Assembly: GCF_019925205.1 (NCBI RefSeq)
Contig: NC_083560.1
Location: forward strand, 101,336,083 to 101,400,082
Direction: 5' to 3'
Source: Metopolophium dirhodum
Taxonomy: Eukaryota > Arthropoda > Insecta > Hemiptera > Aphididae
DNA length: 64,000 nucleotides
How positions within the stretch are numbered: position 1 is the first letter of the stretch; each line of letters starts with the position of its first letter. The notes beneath the pieces were generated by a model. The model did no database searches, was not told where the DNA came from, and saw only the letters and a list, made by a program, of their open reading frames with translations. Positions 11,871 through 23,563 of the stretch are shown piece by piece. The position numbers and the translations under genes were made by a program.

Positions 11871-12099
11871 GCCCAGTAGAGCCGCGTGTTCGTTTAGCAG
11901 ACTATAACTGAGATTATAATAATTAATTGACCATGATATTATGCAACGACACCCTTCTACATCAACAGTATAATGTTAATACATTTTAAAATTATTTAGA
12001 AATTTAATGTGAAACATTCATGTTAGTTTACTTTATACTTTAATTGTACTATTTATATCAAATAATTTTTTTTACATAAGTCGATTCTAAAAGAAAAAA

Positions 12100-12136
12100 T
12101 GTACCGTCAGTATCAAAAATAGTTTGGCCACCCCTG
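12100..12136 (-). repeat. One end of a hAT element (CAGGGGTGGCC)
   Basis: Reading from 12136 leftward gives CAGGGGTGGCCAAACT, a classical hAT terminal sequence. A matching left end was not found, so boundaries are unknown. Confidence 0.45.
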
Positions 12137-12139
12137 TTA

Positions 12140-13200
12140 TTTGTGTTTACGGTTTAGCTTCTACGGCCGTCGGCCGATGGCAATGTGGGGTGACAATATA
12201 GGTGCATAACACCGTATGGTACGGTACGTTGGAATGTTGCCCCTAAGGTTTTGGGTAGTTCCAAATTCTTGGATACAACAATGATTCAATGATTTCAAGT
12301 ACTCATTTGAGCGTGACCGGGTCGTTAAAGTGTACAATGCACTATATTGTACCGCAAACATTATCTACGTATCGTATTGTCTACGTTGCGGGGAAGATCG
12401 GCCTGCTGTCCAGCTGTCATACCGGGTACCAATTTTCTTAGCTGTAGCTTTCTTTAAATAAACGTTCGCTTAAAACATAATATAAAATAAAATATTATTT
12501 ATTACTAGACGAATAAAATAAAAATTTGCTGTAAAAATGGTGGGTATTGATTTCTTTTTGGTCGCTCTTGCCTCTCTCTGAAATGCGATAAGAAATCGAA
12601 ACAGAAAAAAGTTTTACTATTAATTGACGACGTTTTGAGGGGTCTTAGATCTACCACAAGTGGATTGCCTACCTCAAAAGTGATAATATTCGTTATATAA
12701 TACAACAACTGGCGGAATGGCTATAAATTAAAATATAATATGATTTACATTTTACACTTAAAAATACATTGCTTCCACAGCGAGTTACACCCAAAATAAT
12801 TGAACAATAAATATTCAGTGTAATATATAAATAATGGAACTAGATTAATTTTTACATTTTCGTTATATGATGTAAATATAAAGGTGGTATGTTTTTCAAA
12901 TAAAATCTATTTTAGCTGAAGGTATAATATTTTCAAACACATATACTGGCAATTTTAAGAATGTTTATTGAAATAAGTCCTAAACCTTCGATAAACTGCT
13001 GTATCTATATGCATATAAAAAATACGTAAAATTATATGTAAAATTTAACATCAGCCAATAATCCTTGTTGTTGTGGCTTAATAATAAATAATAAAAAAAA
13101 AAAAAAAATACAATTGCTCGAGTATACGTAATACAATGCCCATTACTCATGCCTATATTATATTATAATTATTAAATATATACTATAGCCGATCTCGTGC
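12140..13200. other. Intergenic stretch without a supportable gene
   Basis: Two minus-strand frames of about 66 codons (12161-12361, 12505-12708) lack protein-like composition or splice context and are not called. An A16 run near 13094-13109 may be a retroposon tail. Confidence 0.4.
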
Positions 13201-13219
13201 ACTTTGTTTCCCGTAAAAA

Positions 13220-13281
13220 ATGGCAACTCTTATAAAAATTATGATTGTTCAACTCATTTTGGGTATAACTTGCCGCAGTAA
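13220..13281 (+). CDS. Candidate first exon with signal peptide
   Basis: ATG at 13220 opens MATLIKIMIVQLILGITCR, a basic start followed by a hydrophobic core and Cys, a typical secretory leader. It can exit at a consensus donor CGCA|GTAAGTGTAA close to 13279-13281, or at a second donor CCTG|GTAAGCAA about 22 bp further on. A sequence related to the insertion at 25848-25935 begins just after. No downstream exon on this strand could be identified, so this may be a first exon with a long intron, an orphan remnant, or chance. Confidence 0.35.
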
Positions 13282-13304
13282 GTGTAACTCAGCCATCCTG
13301 GTAA

Positions 13305-13684
13305 GCAATCCAACAACGTCGGATCGCGGACAAAGGGAAATTAATTCACCTTAGTAGACAATGTTCGAAAATTAGATTTGATGCAATGTTGTACCTTATC
13401 TATTCGTAAAACTAATGGCAACCAATAATAAATAAATAATGATTTCTACCCTAATTCATATCTACACGCCGTGCCGTATATATAGGTATACAATTTACAC
13501 GTTTATTTTAATTATTAATAATAACTAATTATTTATTAACTTTATCGAACTAAATTTATGCCTATGACACTCACAAATAATGTAGCTTTCTATTGGTGAA
13601 AGAATTTTAGAAATCAGGCCAGTAGTTTTGGGTTTATTCGTTACAAACAAACAAATTTTTCCTCTTTATAATATTAGTATAGAT
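13305..13684 (+). repeat. Retroposon-like repeat with RTE/SINE-type 3' end
   Basis: The start, AATCCAACAACGTCGGATCG, resembles 25840-25865. The end, reading TTTGGGTTTATTCGTTAC then CTCTTTATAATATTAGTATA, resembles the 3' tail commonly seen in insect RTE-type LINEs and their SINEs. No reverse transcriptase frame is present. Confidence 0.45.
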
Positions 13685-13689
13685 TAATA

Positions 13690-14860
13690 CATTTATAATA
13701 TTATATGCGATTGGTAATTTATATCACATAAATACGTAGTTCCTGTACATGTGTGTGCGCGCGCAGTTAAGAAGGCGCGCAGGTGTTGTGGTTTACCCAC
13801 CGTACAGGTATGGACACAAACATACTTATACCTATAATTATATTCTATAACAACAAATTCCATCCCCAGACCCTTCTTCGTTGATGCGGAATGGTGCGGG
13901 GTGGTTAAAATATCCCGCAGCATATTATATACAACGAAGAATGGCGTCGGCGAAACATTGTGTGTACAATATAATATAATAATATACGAGTCACGGTAAT
14001 GTTTTCGGAAATTTCATATCGAAAAAAAAATAATACCTACGCGTTATATATATATATATAAATTAAGTTGTATTCGGGCTGGTTGTAGACGGTATAAGAA
14101 ACTACCCGCACAACAGCCATCACTACTATTTTACTCAATATTTCAAATTGCACAATTATTACTACAAAATCGCAAATCTGCATCTACCTTGCCCACCGAA
14201 TATCTCAACTGCCATATTCCTCTTAACACATTCTAAATATTATTATTACTATTATTATTATTATAAAACTATACGTTTCAATCAATCAAGCAATGTATAT
14301 TTTATTACATTTCATAGAGATTATCACATGAATGAAGTATTATTAATTATTGTAATTTGAAATAGGTATTGGCCATTGGGTAAAATCTATGAATTAATTA
14401 TGATATTTGTAAATTTGGGTATTGAAACTTTCCTTCTGCACAGAGCCTGTTTAACTAAATAGGAGCCAAATGCAAGATCCGATCCATGGCCATTGCCACT
14501 GCCACATAGTCCATATTATATAAGGGGGGTAGATCCCTCCCCAACGCCTTTATAACATATATATAGCCATATATGTACATAAAAATTAGAATTTCTTTTA
14601 TAAACCTTTTACTGTGTAAAGAAATGTTATTATATTATATTACAAACAAACAAAATACATTTATTATTTGGCACTTTATAAAATTATGAGCTACTCAACC
14701 TTTTTTTTTGAATTTTAGTACCAAAATAATTTGACGCAATCGATGGATGTCTTACTGGTAAAAAGGTCTTTTCGACCACAATTTCGTGTTTTTCGTGTTT
14801 CTTTACGGGTAGGTAATATTTATAAATGTGTGCAGGTGATCCGCCGTCTGTGAAAAAATG
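13690..14860. other. Intergenic stretch without a supportable gene
   Basis: Contains a (TA)n tract at about 14046-14062, an ATT/ATA tract near 14240-14262 and a small transposon-like scrap (GGGGGGTAGATCCCTCCCC, about 14524). No exon or RNA gene seen. Confidence 0.4.
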
Positions 14861-14905
14861 GTCAAATGTATTGTGTTTGGTTATCGGAATTCCTGCTGAG
14901 GGTTT
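14858..14905 (+). pseudogene. THAP-finger-like N-terminal remnant
   Basis: ATG at 14858 reads MVKCIVFGYRNSC then a stop. Start plus KC-x-V-x-G resembles the first strand of a THAP zinc finger, as in P-element transposases and THAP proteins. It is too short to be sure. The region downstream is related to 16135-16290. Confidence 0.25.
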
Positions 14906-14924
14906 GCAGAGGTGTTTGGGGCGG

Positions 14925-16290
14925 AAGTGACTAATTTTCTCTTGTTTTCTATAGTTATTATCGATACTCAGCGGGTGCGCGACAACGTGACGCCAACATT
15001 TTATTTAAACAATGCAGGGACCGGTATTTAGGGTCTGTATATTTAGTCCTGTTCATACAAATAATTATATTTACTGTCCGCCGGAGGGGCAATAAAATCA
15101 TTTTCGATTACTTCAACACTCGTCGAATATTAAACTTACGACGCAGACGTGACAAAAAATATTTTTATTAAATTTCCCTAGTTTTATGTTTTGTGAACGT
15201 TGCTATAACTGTATAGGTAATGTATTGATATATCCTTCTCTACTTTTCAATCTATTTAGGTGCATAACGAATATTATAAAAATTACTATCTTATGGGTTA
15301 GTAATATTATTTTAAAATATAAAATTTTATTGCAGTTAATATTGGATGATTTAAAACACATTATTGTTGTAAGATATCCTTTTTAAAATAGTAAAATCTA
15401 TTACGGTTAGAGAGTGTAGTGTATTAGGGTGTAGTGTATCAAAACATTAGGGCACTATAATTGCCTAAGCTCGACCAGAAATTTAAGTCTGCGCACGCCT
15501 ATGTATATTCTTAATTTAATTATATGAAAAAATAATCAGTACTACCATTGATTATAAATACTACCACGTAGATAGGTACGTACTTGAAAAATTGTTTATC
15601 GTCGACGACACAGATATATTATATATAATATAATATATCTGTGGTCGACGATGACCGTTGACGGTACTCAATAGAGCTATACTATATAGTATAATAATAT
15701 TATTTTGCTTTCATAATTTAATTAAAATGTACTAACTAATATAAAAAAAGGAAGTCTGTTAGAAAATAAAATAAATATTGGTCTCCGAAATCCATTGGAC
15801 CGGGACTGTTTGAACTGTGTACTAAAATTATGTGATACAATTTACAGATATTCTAATTATTAAGACTAATAAAAATCCACCATAATAACTATTTATAGTG
15901 TCTCCTACACCATAATTTCTTTTCATTTTGAATATTTGAGTTTACTTAGTTGAGATATATTATTTAGTTATAGATAAGCAAGGACTTAGCACTGGCGAAG
16001 TTTTCATATCCCATTACAGGTAAGAAAACAAAACCGGCGGGTTTTGTATTAGATCTTTCTTATTACCTTTTTAGCCAACCGGTATTCTGGACCGTTTTTT
16101 TCGAACCGAAAGTCTTACATATATGATTTGCACGAGGTGTTTGTGGCGCCGGCGACCAGTTTTTATTGTTTGGTAGTTTTTGACCTTCAGTCATCAGGTG
16201 TGCGACAACAAGACGCCGAGTTTTGAATTGTTGTCAGAAATCAAGAATACATATTAGACCGGTTTTAAGGCTCTTTATAAACGAGTGTTA
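14925..16290. repeat. Pair of diverged direct repeats about 1.2 kb apart
   Basis: GAGGTGTTTG.GGCG, a middle block, then GGTGTGCGACAACAAGACGCC (16198) versus GGTGCGCGACAACGTGACGCC (14974) define two related segments at about 14925-15050 and 16135-16260 in the same orientation. Between them is AT-rich sequence holding a strong hairpin at 15598-15652. No ORF is conserved between the copies. Confidence 0.45.
15598..15652. repeat. 55-bp near-perfect palindrome
   Basis: Arms ATCGTCGACGACACAGATAT and ATATCTGTGGTCGACGAT close around an alternating AT centre. As DNA it could form a cruciform; as RNA, a long hairpin. It may be a tiny foldback element. Confidence 0.7.
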
Positions 16291-16299
16291 ACTGTATGT

Positions 16300-17525
16300 G
16301 TTGCATCGATCGGTTTATATAGACGATCCGAAAAATAAACCAGTAAGGCCATTCAATTTACTATTGATGATTATGATAATAATAATATTAATGTAACCCA
16401 CATATGACGTATGTGAATATCTAACGGAGGACAGCAAAATGACACACGAAGAGATTCTGTTTCTGTGTGACATAAAGTTGGATCGTTTATTTTGTGATCA
16501 TTGTACAGATTTTAATTAAGAAATTAAATTATAATTACTTAATAACTTTTTTTTAAAGAATAAATATCTAAACTGACATAATATCAATAAAGAGCTGTCA
16601 TTTGGATAATTTACAACCATAAGTTTAATTTAAAACTGAAACCTATGATCAATATTTTAAAACTTATTATATTCCCGGGAAATTCCTAAACTATATTCTC
16701 GGGAATTTGCCCATCACTACACACAACACACCATAATTCATATAAAAATAATTCGGCGCGACTAAATTTTTATTACATTACATTAAACTTCCATGGCTAA
16801 AATGGAGACACAATGGAGTAACTATATTATTAAACAAATTCTAAGCTTGATCTAAATAATATATATAAATATTAAAATATTATATCGACCAAACTATGTT
16901 ACGCTAAAAAGGTAACAGGCACGTTTTATGTGTCGGGATATTTATTACAGTTTGGTATGTTTCAATATAAGGTAAGTATTCCAATGGATTTCAATATTTA
17001 ATATTAGGTCTCTTTGAATTACTTAAAAATAAAACATTGTAATTTTGATTATCGTTTTATTTTTATTCATTCACTAATTTATATCCAGCATATTTTTTTA
17101 ATTACAATAAAAAATACATTAAAAATACATATCATTATCTGCAACTCTGCAAGCAGCAATAACGTCTGGATCTCGAATTTTATAATGATTAAAATCGATG
17201 GGCAATATATTATACATATTAAACTCTACAAATGAAAGTTGTCCTATCGATCCACTTATTTTTAAACACTGTGGATTATTAATATATTATTAATTAACTC
17301 AATTATAATATTATTATCAGTTTTAATTTAGTGTCTTGGTCTGTTTCAAAAGTGAAATAAAATTTCCCTTTTTCTATGATCAATTTTAGTCACGTCAAAT
17401 ACACAGTTTACTTGCCCTTAGGTGTGGACTCTTGTTGACAAAAATAAATATTGATTTAATTTGGATATAAATCTATAAAAATATATTATATATTAATATG
17501 TGTGATGTACTGATGTGTCTCCAGC
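16300..17525. other. Intergenic AT-rich stretch with one hAT end
   Basis: At 16668-16718 the reverse complement reads TAGTGATGGGCAAATTCCC with GGGAAT repeats, resembling a hAT terminus. No partner end is seen. Otherwise nothing supportable. Confidence 0.4.
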
Positions 17526-18459
17526 CAGTGCTTGAAATGGACAGGAACGCACCGGAACGGCGTTCCGGTTCGTAATATAAACTTTGCGTCGGTTCCAGTT
17601 GGTGAAAATTAAAATTTAAGAGTTCCGGTTCGTAAAAATCGACAGTATCACAATCTAGAGGATAAATTTTATAAAATTTTCTTTCGACAAAATATAATAT
17701 ACTTATTATAGAGAGAAGTTCAATTTTTTGGTTTTTGGGTTTTGGTGCAACTCTAAAACAAATGACCGTAGGTACATGAAATGTTGACTGAATGTTTATA
17801 TTAGCATTCTCTATACACCATAACATTTTCAGTTTCCATTTTTCTATAAATATCAATAAAATTGTATTTCTGGGTAAAAAAGCGTGAAAATTTAATTCAA
17901 GGCTCCTGATATATCGTTACGTAAGCAGTTGAAAAATATTAAAAATACATTGGCACAATTTTTTTTTATAAGTATTTAAAGTTCAAATTTTGACAAAATT
18001 TATCAAATTTAAAATGTAATAATTATTTTGTAGTTAAAAATTTATAAAATGTTCAACTTTTATAGCTAAGGATTGAACATTTAAGACAAGGTTCCACGTA
18101 AATAGGCTATATATAAATTACTTTATTCACAATAATATCAACAAATATACTTGGTAATGTCATAGGCTGTCTGAAAGTTTTCGTTTAGAATCATTTTTCT
18201 TATACAATGATATTGTATCATTGAATTCAAATTTAACACCATTCATTACAGTGACCCACTTGTAACCTACTGTACAGCAGAGCGACATCCACTTACCCAC
18301 CTTTTTTAAGCTTAAAATTACTCATATTATTTGTATCTTTTTAACTTATTATATTGTATTGTTAAGTAAACACGAATTAAAATAATTAAAATAATATTAT
18401 AATCCGCATATTAATTTTATGAGCGTTCCGGTTCGTAAAATTTTCCATTTCGAGCACTG
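17526..18459. mobile_element. hAT MITE carrying a copy of repeat family A
   Basis: Ends CAGTGCTTGAAATGGA and (reverse complement of right) CAGTGCTCGAAATGGA. The flanking 8-bp duplication TCTCCAGC is perfect (17518-17525 and 18460-18467). CGTTCCGGTTCGTAA motifs lie in both arms. The middle (about 17880-18305) is a reversed copy of repeat family A, either captured or later inserted. No intact ORF. Confidence 0.88.
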
Positions 18460-18467
18460 TCTCCAGC

Positions 18468-20329
18468 TACTTCAAAATCCTACAACTAGTGGTTCTATTT
18501 AGTATTTTGTAACAACGGACAATGTAAAATTCCAATCCAAGAAATAAATTACCAATATCAAACCCCTTTACACGCGGTTATGGCATGGCTATTTTGCACC
18601 CGTCTGATTTTAAAAGCTGCACGATGTCACGATGCCGGTGCTCGGTGGTTTTCGATTAACCATTATTGTATTATATTAGCGCAAAAACATGCCTATATTT
18701 ATAGACAATTATTATCTTGTGTAGGTACTAAGAAATTATTATTCCAATGATCAATTGGTAATTAATAGTTGGATTACACTTATTATTTATAATATAAATA
18801 CATATTGTGTGGATAATATATATTACATAATAGGTATATTACATATGTAGATATGTGTGGACATGCGTGAAAGTAGGTATGCATGTTTGTGTCTAATGAA
18901 GGAAAAGGAACATAATAATATATTAATATGTGCTTGCGAGTAGTTGTTTTTTAAGTTACCCATTTGGTCTGGTCAAAACTTTTGCCCCCTCTATTAAAAA
19001 CTGAAATGACGCCACTGAGTGTTTTTAACTGTAATAGTAATAAATATAGGCCTACTTGATAGCGATTAGCGGTAACATACCGATAGACAATGGTCGATGG
19101 ATGTGTTCCTATATTACAATTTATTTTTATAGCCTAAAAAAACCTAGGAGAACATTTTTAACAGGTCATAGAATTTCCGATAGCTTTCTGATATTAAGAA
19201 ACTGTTAACTAATTAATCAAAGGTTATATTATATTCTATTTAGAACTTAGAATATAAAAACTACTGATTTATAATAATTTAAAAGAGGGCCCTACTATAG
19301 GCTAGAGTTAGGTATGTTATGATAAGATAAATTAAATTATTTATCTGAGTAATCACTGTAGTTTATTAAAAAACCCTAGTCCATGTACAAAATGTGTCTG
19401 CTCCACTTAGCATCCCCTGGAAATAGTTCTAATGCCGTGCCTGATAGTTATTAGTATAGTATAGTGTAAACTGCAAGAATTCATATTTGCTTATATTTAG
19501 TTAATATATTATTAAATATATTCTGTTAGTTAAACACAAAATAAATCCATAACATTTTCAATTTAACTACTATAAACTGTTTATTTTATTATGATTGCTT
19601 CAAACAGTAATTCAAGAAGGTGTTCAAGAAGTGGTCCAAATGTATGTTTTATTGCAAATTATAAAATACTGAGTAGGTATAATACATTATTATAAATAAT
19701 TATATCTATTTTGGTAACAGTAAAAGATCTGAAGGAGAGAATACATTTGTTTTCCAATTTGTTCTACACTTGTGCAATTAGAACTCAATATTGTTGTGAT
19801 ATTTAAAATCTCTTTACATACGATCTGCCTATGAATGTAGTGTACCAGTAGGCCATAATAATATATGCATAATATGAAGTCTAAAAAATATACACAAAAC
19901 TAATACAATATTAGAACTAAAGTTATAAGTATAAAAACAATTTAACTGACAAATGTAATTAACTAAATGTACTGTAGTTTGTAGTAATAAACTAACTTTT
20001 TTACATATTTCCTATTAAAAAACAAATATTTAAGCTCCTTATTATATGTCATAACTAAAAGTTATAGCCATAACTTATGTTATAAGTAGGGAAAGGATTT
20101 TATTGTAAATACATATTTTTACTGAAATGAGATATTTTTAATTTGATAAAAAAATGTGTACGATTAAGATCATTCTAATTAAAACAAACCCAAATTTATT
20201 TTACAAATTTTGGTAATTTTTGATTTTTTCATTAATTTTTGATAACTAAACATTATCTGCTTCGTTTAAATTAACAGGATTAGTAATTTTGACAATTTTG
20301 GCATTTACATAGGTACTTATTTCCGGCAT
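18468..20329. other. Intergenic stretch without a supportable gene
   Basis: Only a transposon-end scrap (reverse complement CAGTGGCGTCATTTCAG, about 18999-19017) is recognisable. If the peroxidase remnant continued downstream its next exons should lie here; none were found. Confidence 0.45.
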
Positions 20330-20760
20330 GCCACATACCACTATCAGATGCCGCTCAGATTGGTTTTTTGATTCATACTATAAAACAACTGGAAACTCGA
20401 AATTTGCCCTTATCAAAAAGTCTATGCATTGTTGAAGAATCACAAAAAAAATTAGAAAAATATTAAGGTCGCATAGGAAATGTAGTTAGAGAAAAATGTA
20501 AAAATGTGATAGAAAAAAATCGAGGACTGAAAAATTTAAAAATAATTAGAGATATACACCAAGGACTAAATTCAACAGAATTATTGGATGTTGATTTTAC
20601 ACCACTTGATATAGTTAATATGAAGTATGCTATCATTACGTCAGTCGATGTAAAACGTTCATTCAGTCAATACAAAAACATTTTATGACCAAATTGTCGC
20701 CATTTTACATTTTTAAATCTTAGACAATATGTAGTTTCACATTGTTTTAATAATTAGATA
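20330..20760 (+). pseudogene. hAT transposase C-terminal (dimerisation) remnant
   Basis: The plus-strand frame 20506-20688 ends SVDVKRSFSQYKNIL, followed past a stop by RHFTFLNLRQYVVSHCF. This is the hAT C-terminal dimerisation motif, usually S-x-E-R-x-FS-x-Y...NL. Upstream fragments (about 20340-20500) read as broken transposase with stops. Only the tail survives. It lies about 170 bp below the last recognised peroxidase exon and on the opposite strand. Confidence 0.75.
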
Positions 20761-20928
20761 AGAGATAAGATTTTTATATTTATTTTTATTGTTTAGCGGT
20801 TTTTACATATTCCAATTTTTTTTTACATATTTCAATAAATATAAGTACATATTTTGATGTAATTTTAAGTATTATAACCAACATAAATATATGTTTATGG
20901 TTATGGAATTATCTTATATGGCTCTTAC

Positions 20929-21989
20929 TTGTTCCTTGGGTCAAAAGTACAATCGGAACACACAGCTGGCACCGAACGACCGTAGTTCATAAAACGAATA
21001 GGGTTTCTGAAAAATGGATCTTTACCCGGTATCACTACTTGCAAGCACAACTCGAGGTGTGTGTCTCGAGGCATGAGCTCCTTCCGGCTATTTGAACAAC
21101 AGCTCACGGATTTATTACTATTCACTAAGGATTTAATATTAAATTACATTCATTAATTACGATCAATCAATATATTATATGGTTATGTGATAATCTTACT
21201 CATTCTAGAAATTTCCGCGTGAGATTGATCATGGCCTACAAAAATCGTCCAGTACGCCATTGCCATCGTTTTGAAGTAATCTGGTGAGTGCTCGTCTTTG
21301 ACAAATTCAACCCTCAGCTTTCTAGGACTTGGTTTGTAAGACGAAAAAGAATCTTCGAAAACTTCTGTTTGGACAGTTAATGAGATTACATCATTAGATA
21401 CGCACAAAGGTAAATTATAATGTTATAATAATTACCATTAAACCTATCCATATAGTTATTAAGAGCAAACGTTTATAGAGCCGTGGATGCTTTTCTCGAG
21501 GAGGAACGTTTCAAGTTATTACAAGAACCGTCAAGACTACGATACTTCAAGTTCATCCTGATGCATGCAGTTTTGTTGTAATACATGGACACACAAATCT
21601 TACCCGAAGATGTCTTGTCTAGTTTCACTTTTGATAAGTCTATGGCACATTGTCCTCCAGCACTATCAAGATAATTGAAATAGTCGTTAAATTTATGCAT
21701 ATTAAGAATAATTTTTTTTTAATGAGATTTATATTGTATATACATTTGACATTCTCTATTGCGTATAAAGGAGGAAGCTTCAGAAATAATTTCTGCACGC
21801 CAATATAATAAATACAGTTCTTCGGAAAGCTAAGATTCGATCAATAGTCCATGCACAGGTCTTCCAATTTCCATACTCAACTCATATTCTATATCCATCC
21901 CATGTTTTCCAATATCACGGACAACTGTTTGAATATGATCATCTAATTCCAGAAGCTTGAAGCAAGTTTGAAGCAAACAAATAGATTTC
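20929..21989 (-). pseudogene. Animal haem peroxidase (chorion-peroxidase-like) pseudogene, N-terminal half
   Basis: Exons 21989-21744, 21662-21436, 21364-21200 and 21124-20929 (minus) join with GT/AG sites and matching phases. Diagnostic motifs are YRSLDGSCNN in exon 2, GHDQSHAEIS in exon 3, and PGKDPFF...FMNYGRSVPA with paired cysteines in exon 4. The family oxidises substrates with H2O2, often extracellularly. Damage: an in-frame TAG at 21830-21832 in exon 1 and a TAA within exon 2, near 21478-21485. Exon 4 ends at a good donor, but no exon with the proximal-His half follows; a hAT relic lies beyond. At the distal haem motif, usually W-G-Q-x-x-D-H-D, this copy has W-T-I-F-V-G-H-D: His and the following Asp are kept, Gln and the haem-linking Asp are lost. 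Possible alternative: a living gene with unusual splicing. Confidence 0.8.
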
Positions 21990-22039
21990 CTGTAGTACCT
22001 ACTTATAAACATGAGATAAATTATTAAAAAAACTATCAT

Positions 22040-22670
22040 TCATTCAGTTTGGATATTGGATATAAATAGTTTAGTATTGCTATTAGATGAACACATCAAT
22101 ACAATTAATCTAGAAAAGCTTAGCGAAGAGTGTAATTATTGATGACTAACAGCATTATGTTGGTTATTCTGAACAAAAATTTGGTTACAACTTACGAGGC
22201 ACTAATTTGTTGTTTTTATAATGAAGTAAAACATTTTTTAGTTATTTATTTGATCATTAAATTATTATTTATATTGTCAAGCATTTATTTATTGTAAATT
22301 TAAAGCTGCATCAAGTAGAGCATTCTGTACAATAGGATTTAATGATTTGATCATTAGGTTCCCCTACTAATATTATACAACAATAATTAATATACAATCA
22401 TAATATTCTATAATGGTTTATAGTTTATACACAATAATTATATTATATTATATTACTTTAAGCTTATTTAACAAATTTTCCAACAATAAATAGTGATTAT
22501 GAACATTGTTTTGCAATAATAAAAATTGTATTTTAACATTGTATTTCATGGGCCACTAAATTATGTTAAAGGGAACATTAGCTCACCATTGAATGATTTA
22601 ATATTTAGTAATTGTTTATGTAACCAGGTATATATATTATTATATTATTTTTACAGTATCAATAAATTTT
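22040..22670. other. AT-rich spacer between two minus-strand loci
   Basis: No exon or repeat boundary supported. It would hold the promoter side of the peroxidase remnant, whose signal-peptide exon was not found. Confidence 0.4.
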
Positions 22671-22674
22671 TAAC

Positions 22675-23353
22675 TCACTTAACAGATATTTTATTTATTA
22701 ATGTATTATAATTATCAAAAATCCATAATATGTCATTCATTGAATTATATTCTTCTCTTAAATATGCATTGAATACACGCATTTTTTCGAAATGTTGTGT
22801 CAATTCTTTTGTCATTTCCCACCAAGTATCATCAGTTTTTAATTTTCCAAATAACATCATATTTTGTCCTGTTGTATCAAAAATATCAGCACCTATACCT
22901 AAAAAGATAAAAACAAATTTAATTAAAAACCCTATCGTGTTTTAAAAACAACAAATATCTTACTATCACAAGTTGATATTGAGTAATATCTACGTTAATT
23001 GGAAGTTTAGATTCATAGTCCGTGTCTGGTACAAATCTGTATATATAATGTTCTTGTAAAACATATTGTATTTCAGAAATCAATAACCATAATCCTAACT
23101 GTCACTGAAAATCATAATAATATTACAAGTTTTCAAACAATTTAATAATTACAACTAATACAAATTAATACCAGAACTTAAAAGTACATAATATTAACGT
23201 AACAATTTGTTCAAATATGTTTTTATGATGATCTTACTTGTAACATTACTATAAACAGATGGTTCATAAATGTCTTCTTAAACCTTAGGAAATGAATCCA
23301 ATTATTTTACAATAGGTATTCAGTGTTAATTTATATCCTCTGTATCTCAACAT
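22675..23353 (-). pseudogene. Spliced gene of unknown family, probably broken
   Basis: Three protein-like minus-strand pieces lie in order. Piece 1 (23353-23238) opens MLRYRGYKLTLNTYCKIIGF, hits a TAA, and continues one frame over as FKKTFMNHLFIVMLQ to a GTAAGA donor. Piece 2 (23098-22964) has 45 codons containing LISEIQYVLQEHYIYRF and ends at ATA|GTAAGA. Piece 3 (22892-22675) contains GADIFDTTGQ, KTDDTWWEMTKEL and NDILWIFDNYN, then TGA. The piece 1/2 junction keeps phase; the piece 2/3 junction is off by one nucleotide. Trp- and acid-rich composition and paired splice signals argue for real ancestral coding sequence. I do not recognise the family and see no transposase motif. Intron 2 would be only about 71 bp. 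Alternative: a functional gene with splice sites I mis-set. Confidence 0.5.
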
Positions 23354-23563
23354 TTTAATTATCTACAACAAAATAATAATTATATAAAATTCATTATTTC
23401 TCATAACATCATAATACATTTACCTAAATAGTCATTTTAAATAGTTAAATATTAAAATATTAACAGTGGAAACAGTGAGAGGAAGTAATAATTTAATGGA
23501 AACAAATAGCAACAACCAATTATTTTGTTATAATATGTAAGCATACAAATATTTAGGTAAAAT

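Noticed and set aside
17473..17856. 127-codon minus ORF
   Set aside because: It crosses the precise left boundary of the hAT MITE starting at 17526, so it cannot be an old conserved gene.
22730..22945. 71-codon plus ORF opposite the unknown gene
   Set aside because: It is the antisense shadow of the protein-like minus frame 22892-22675.
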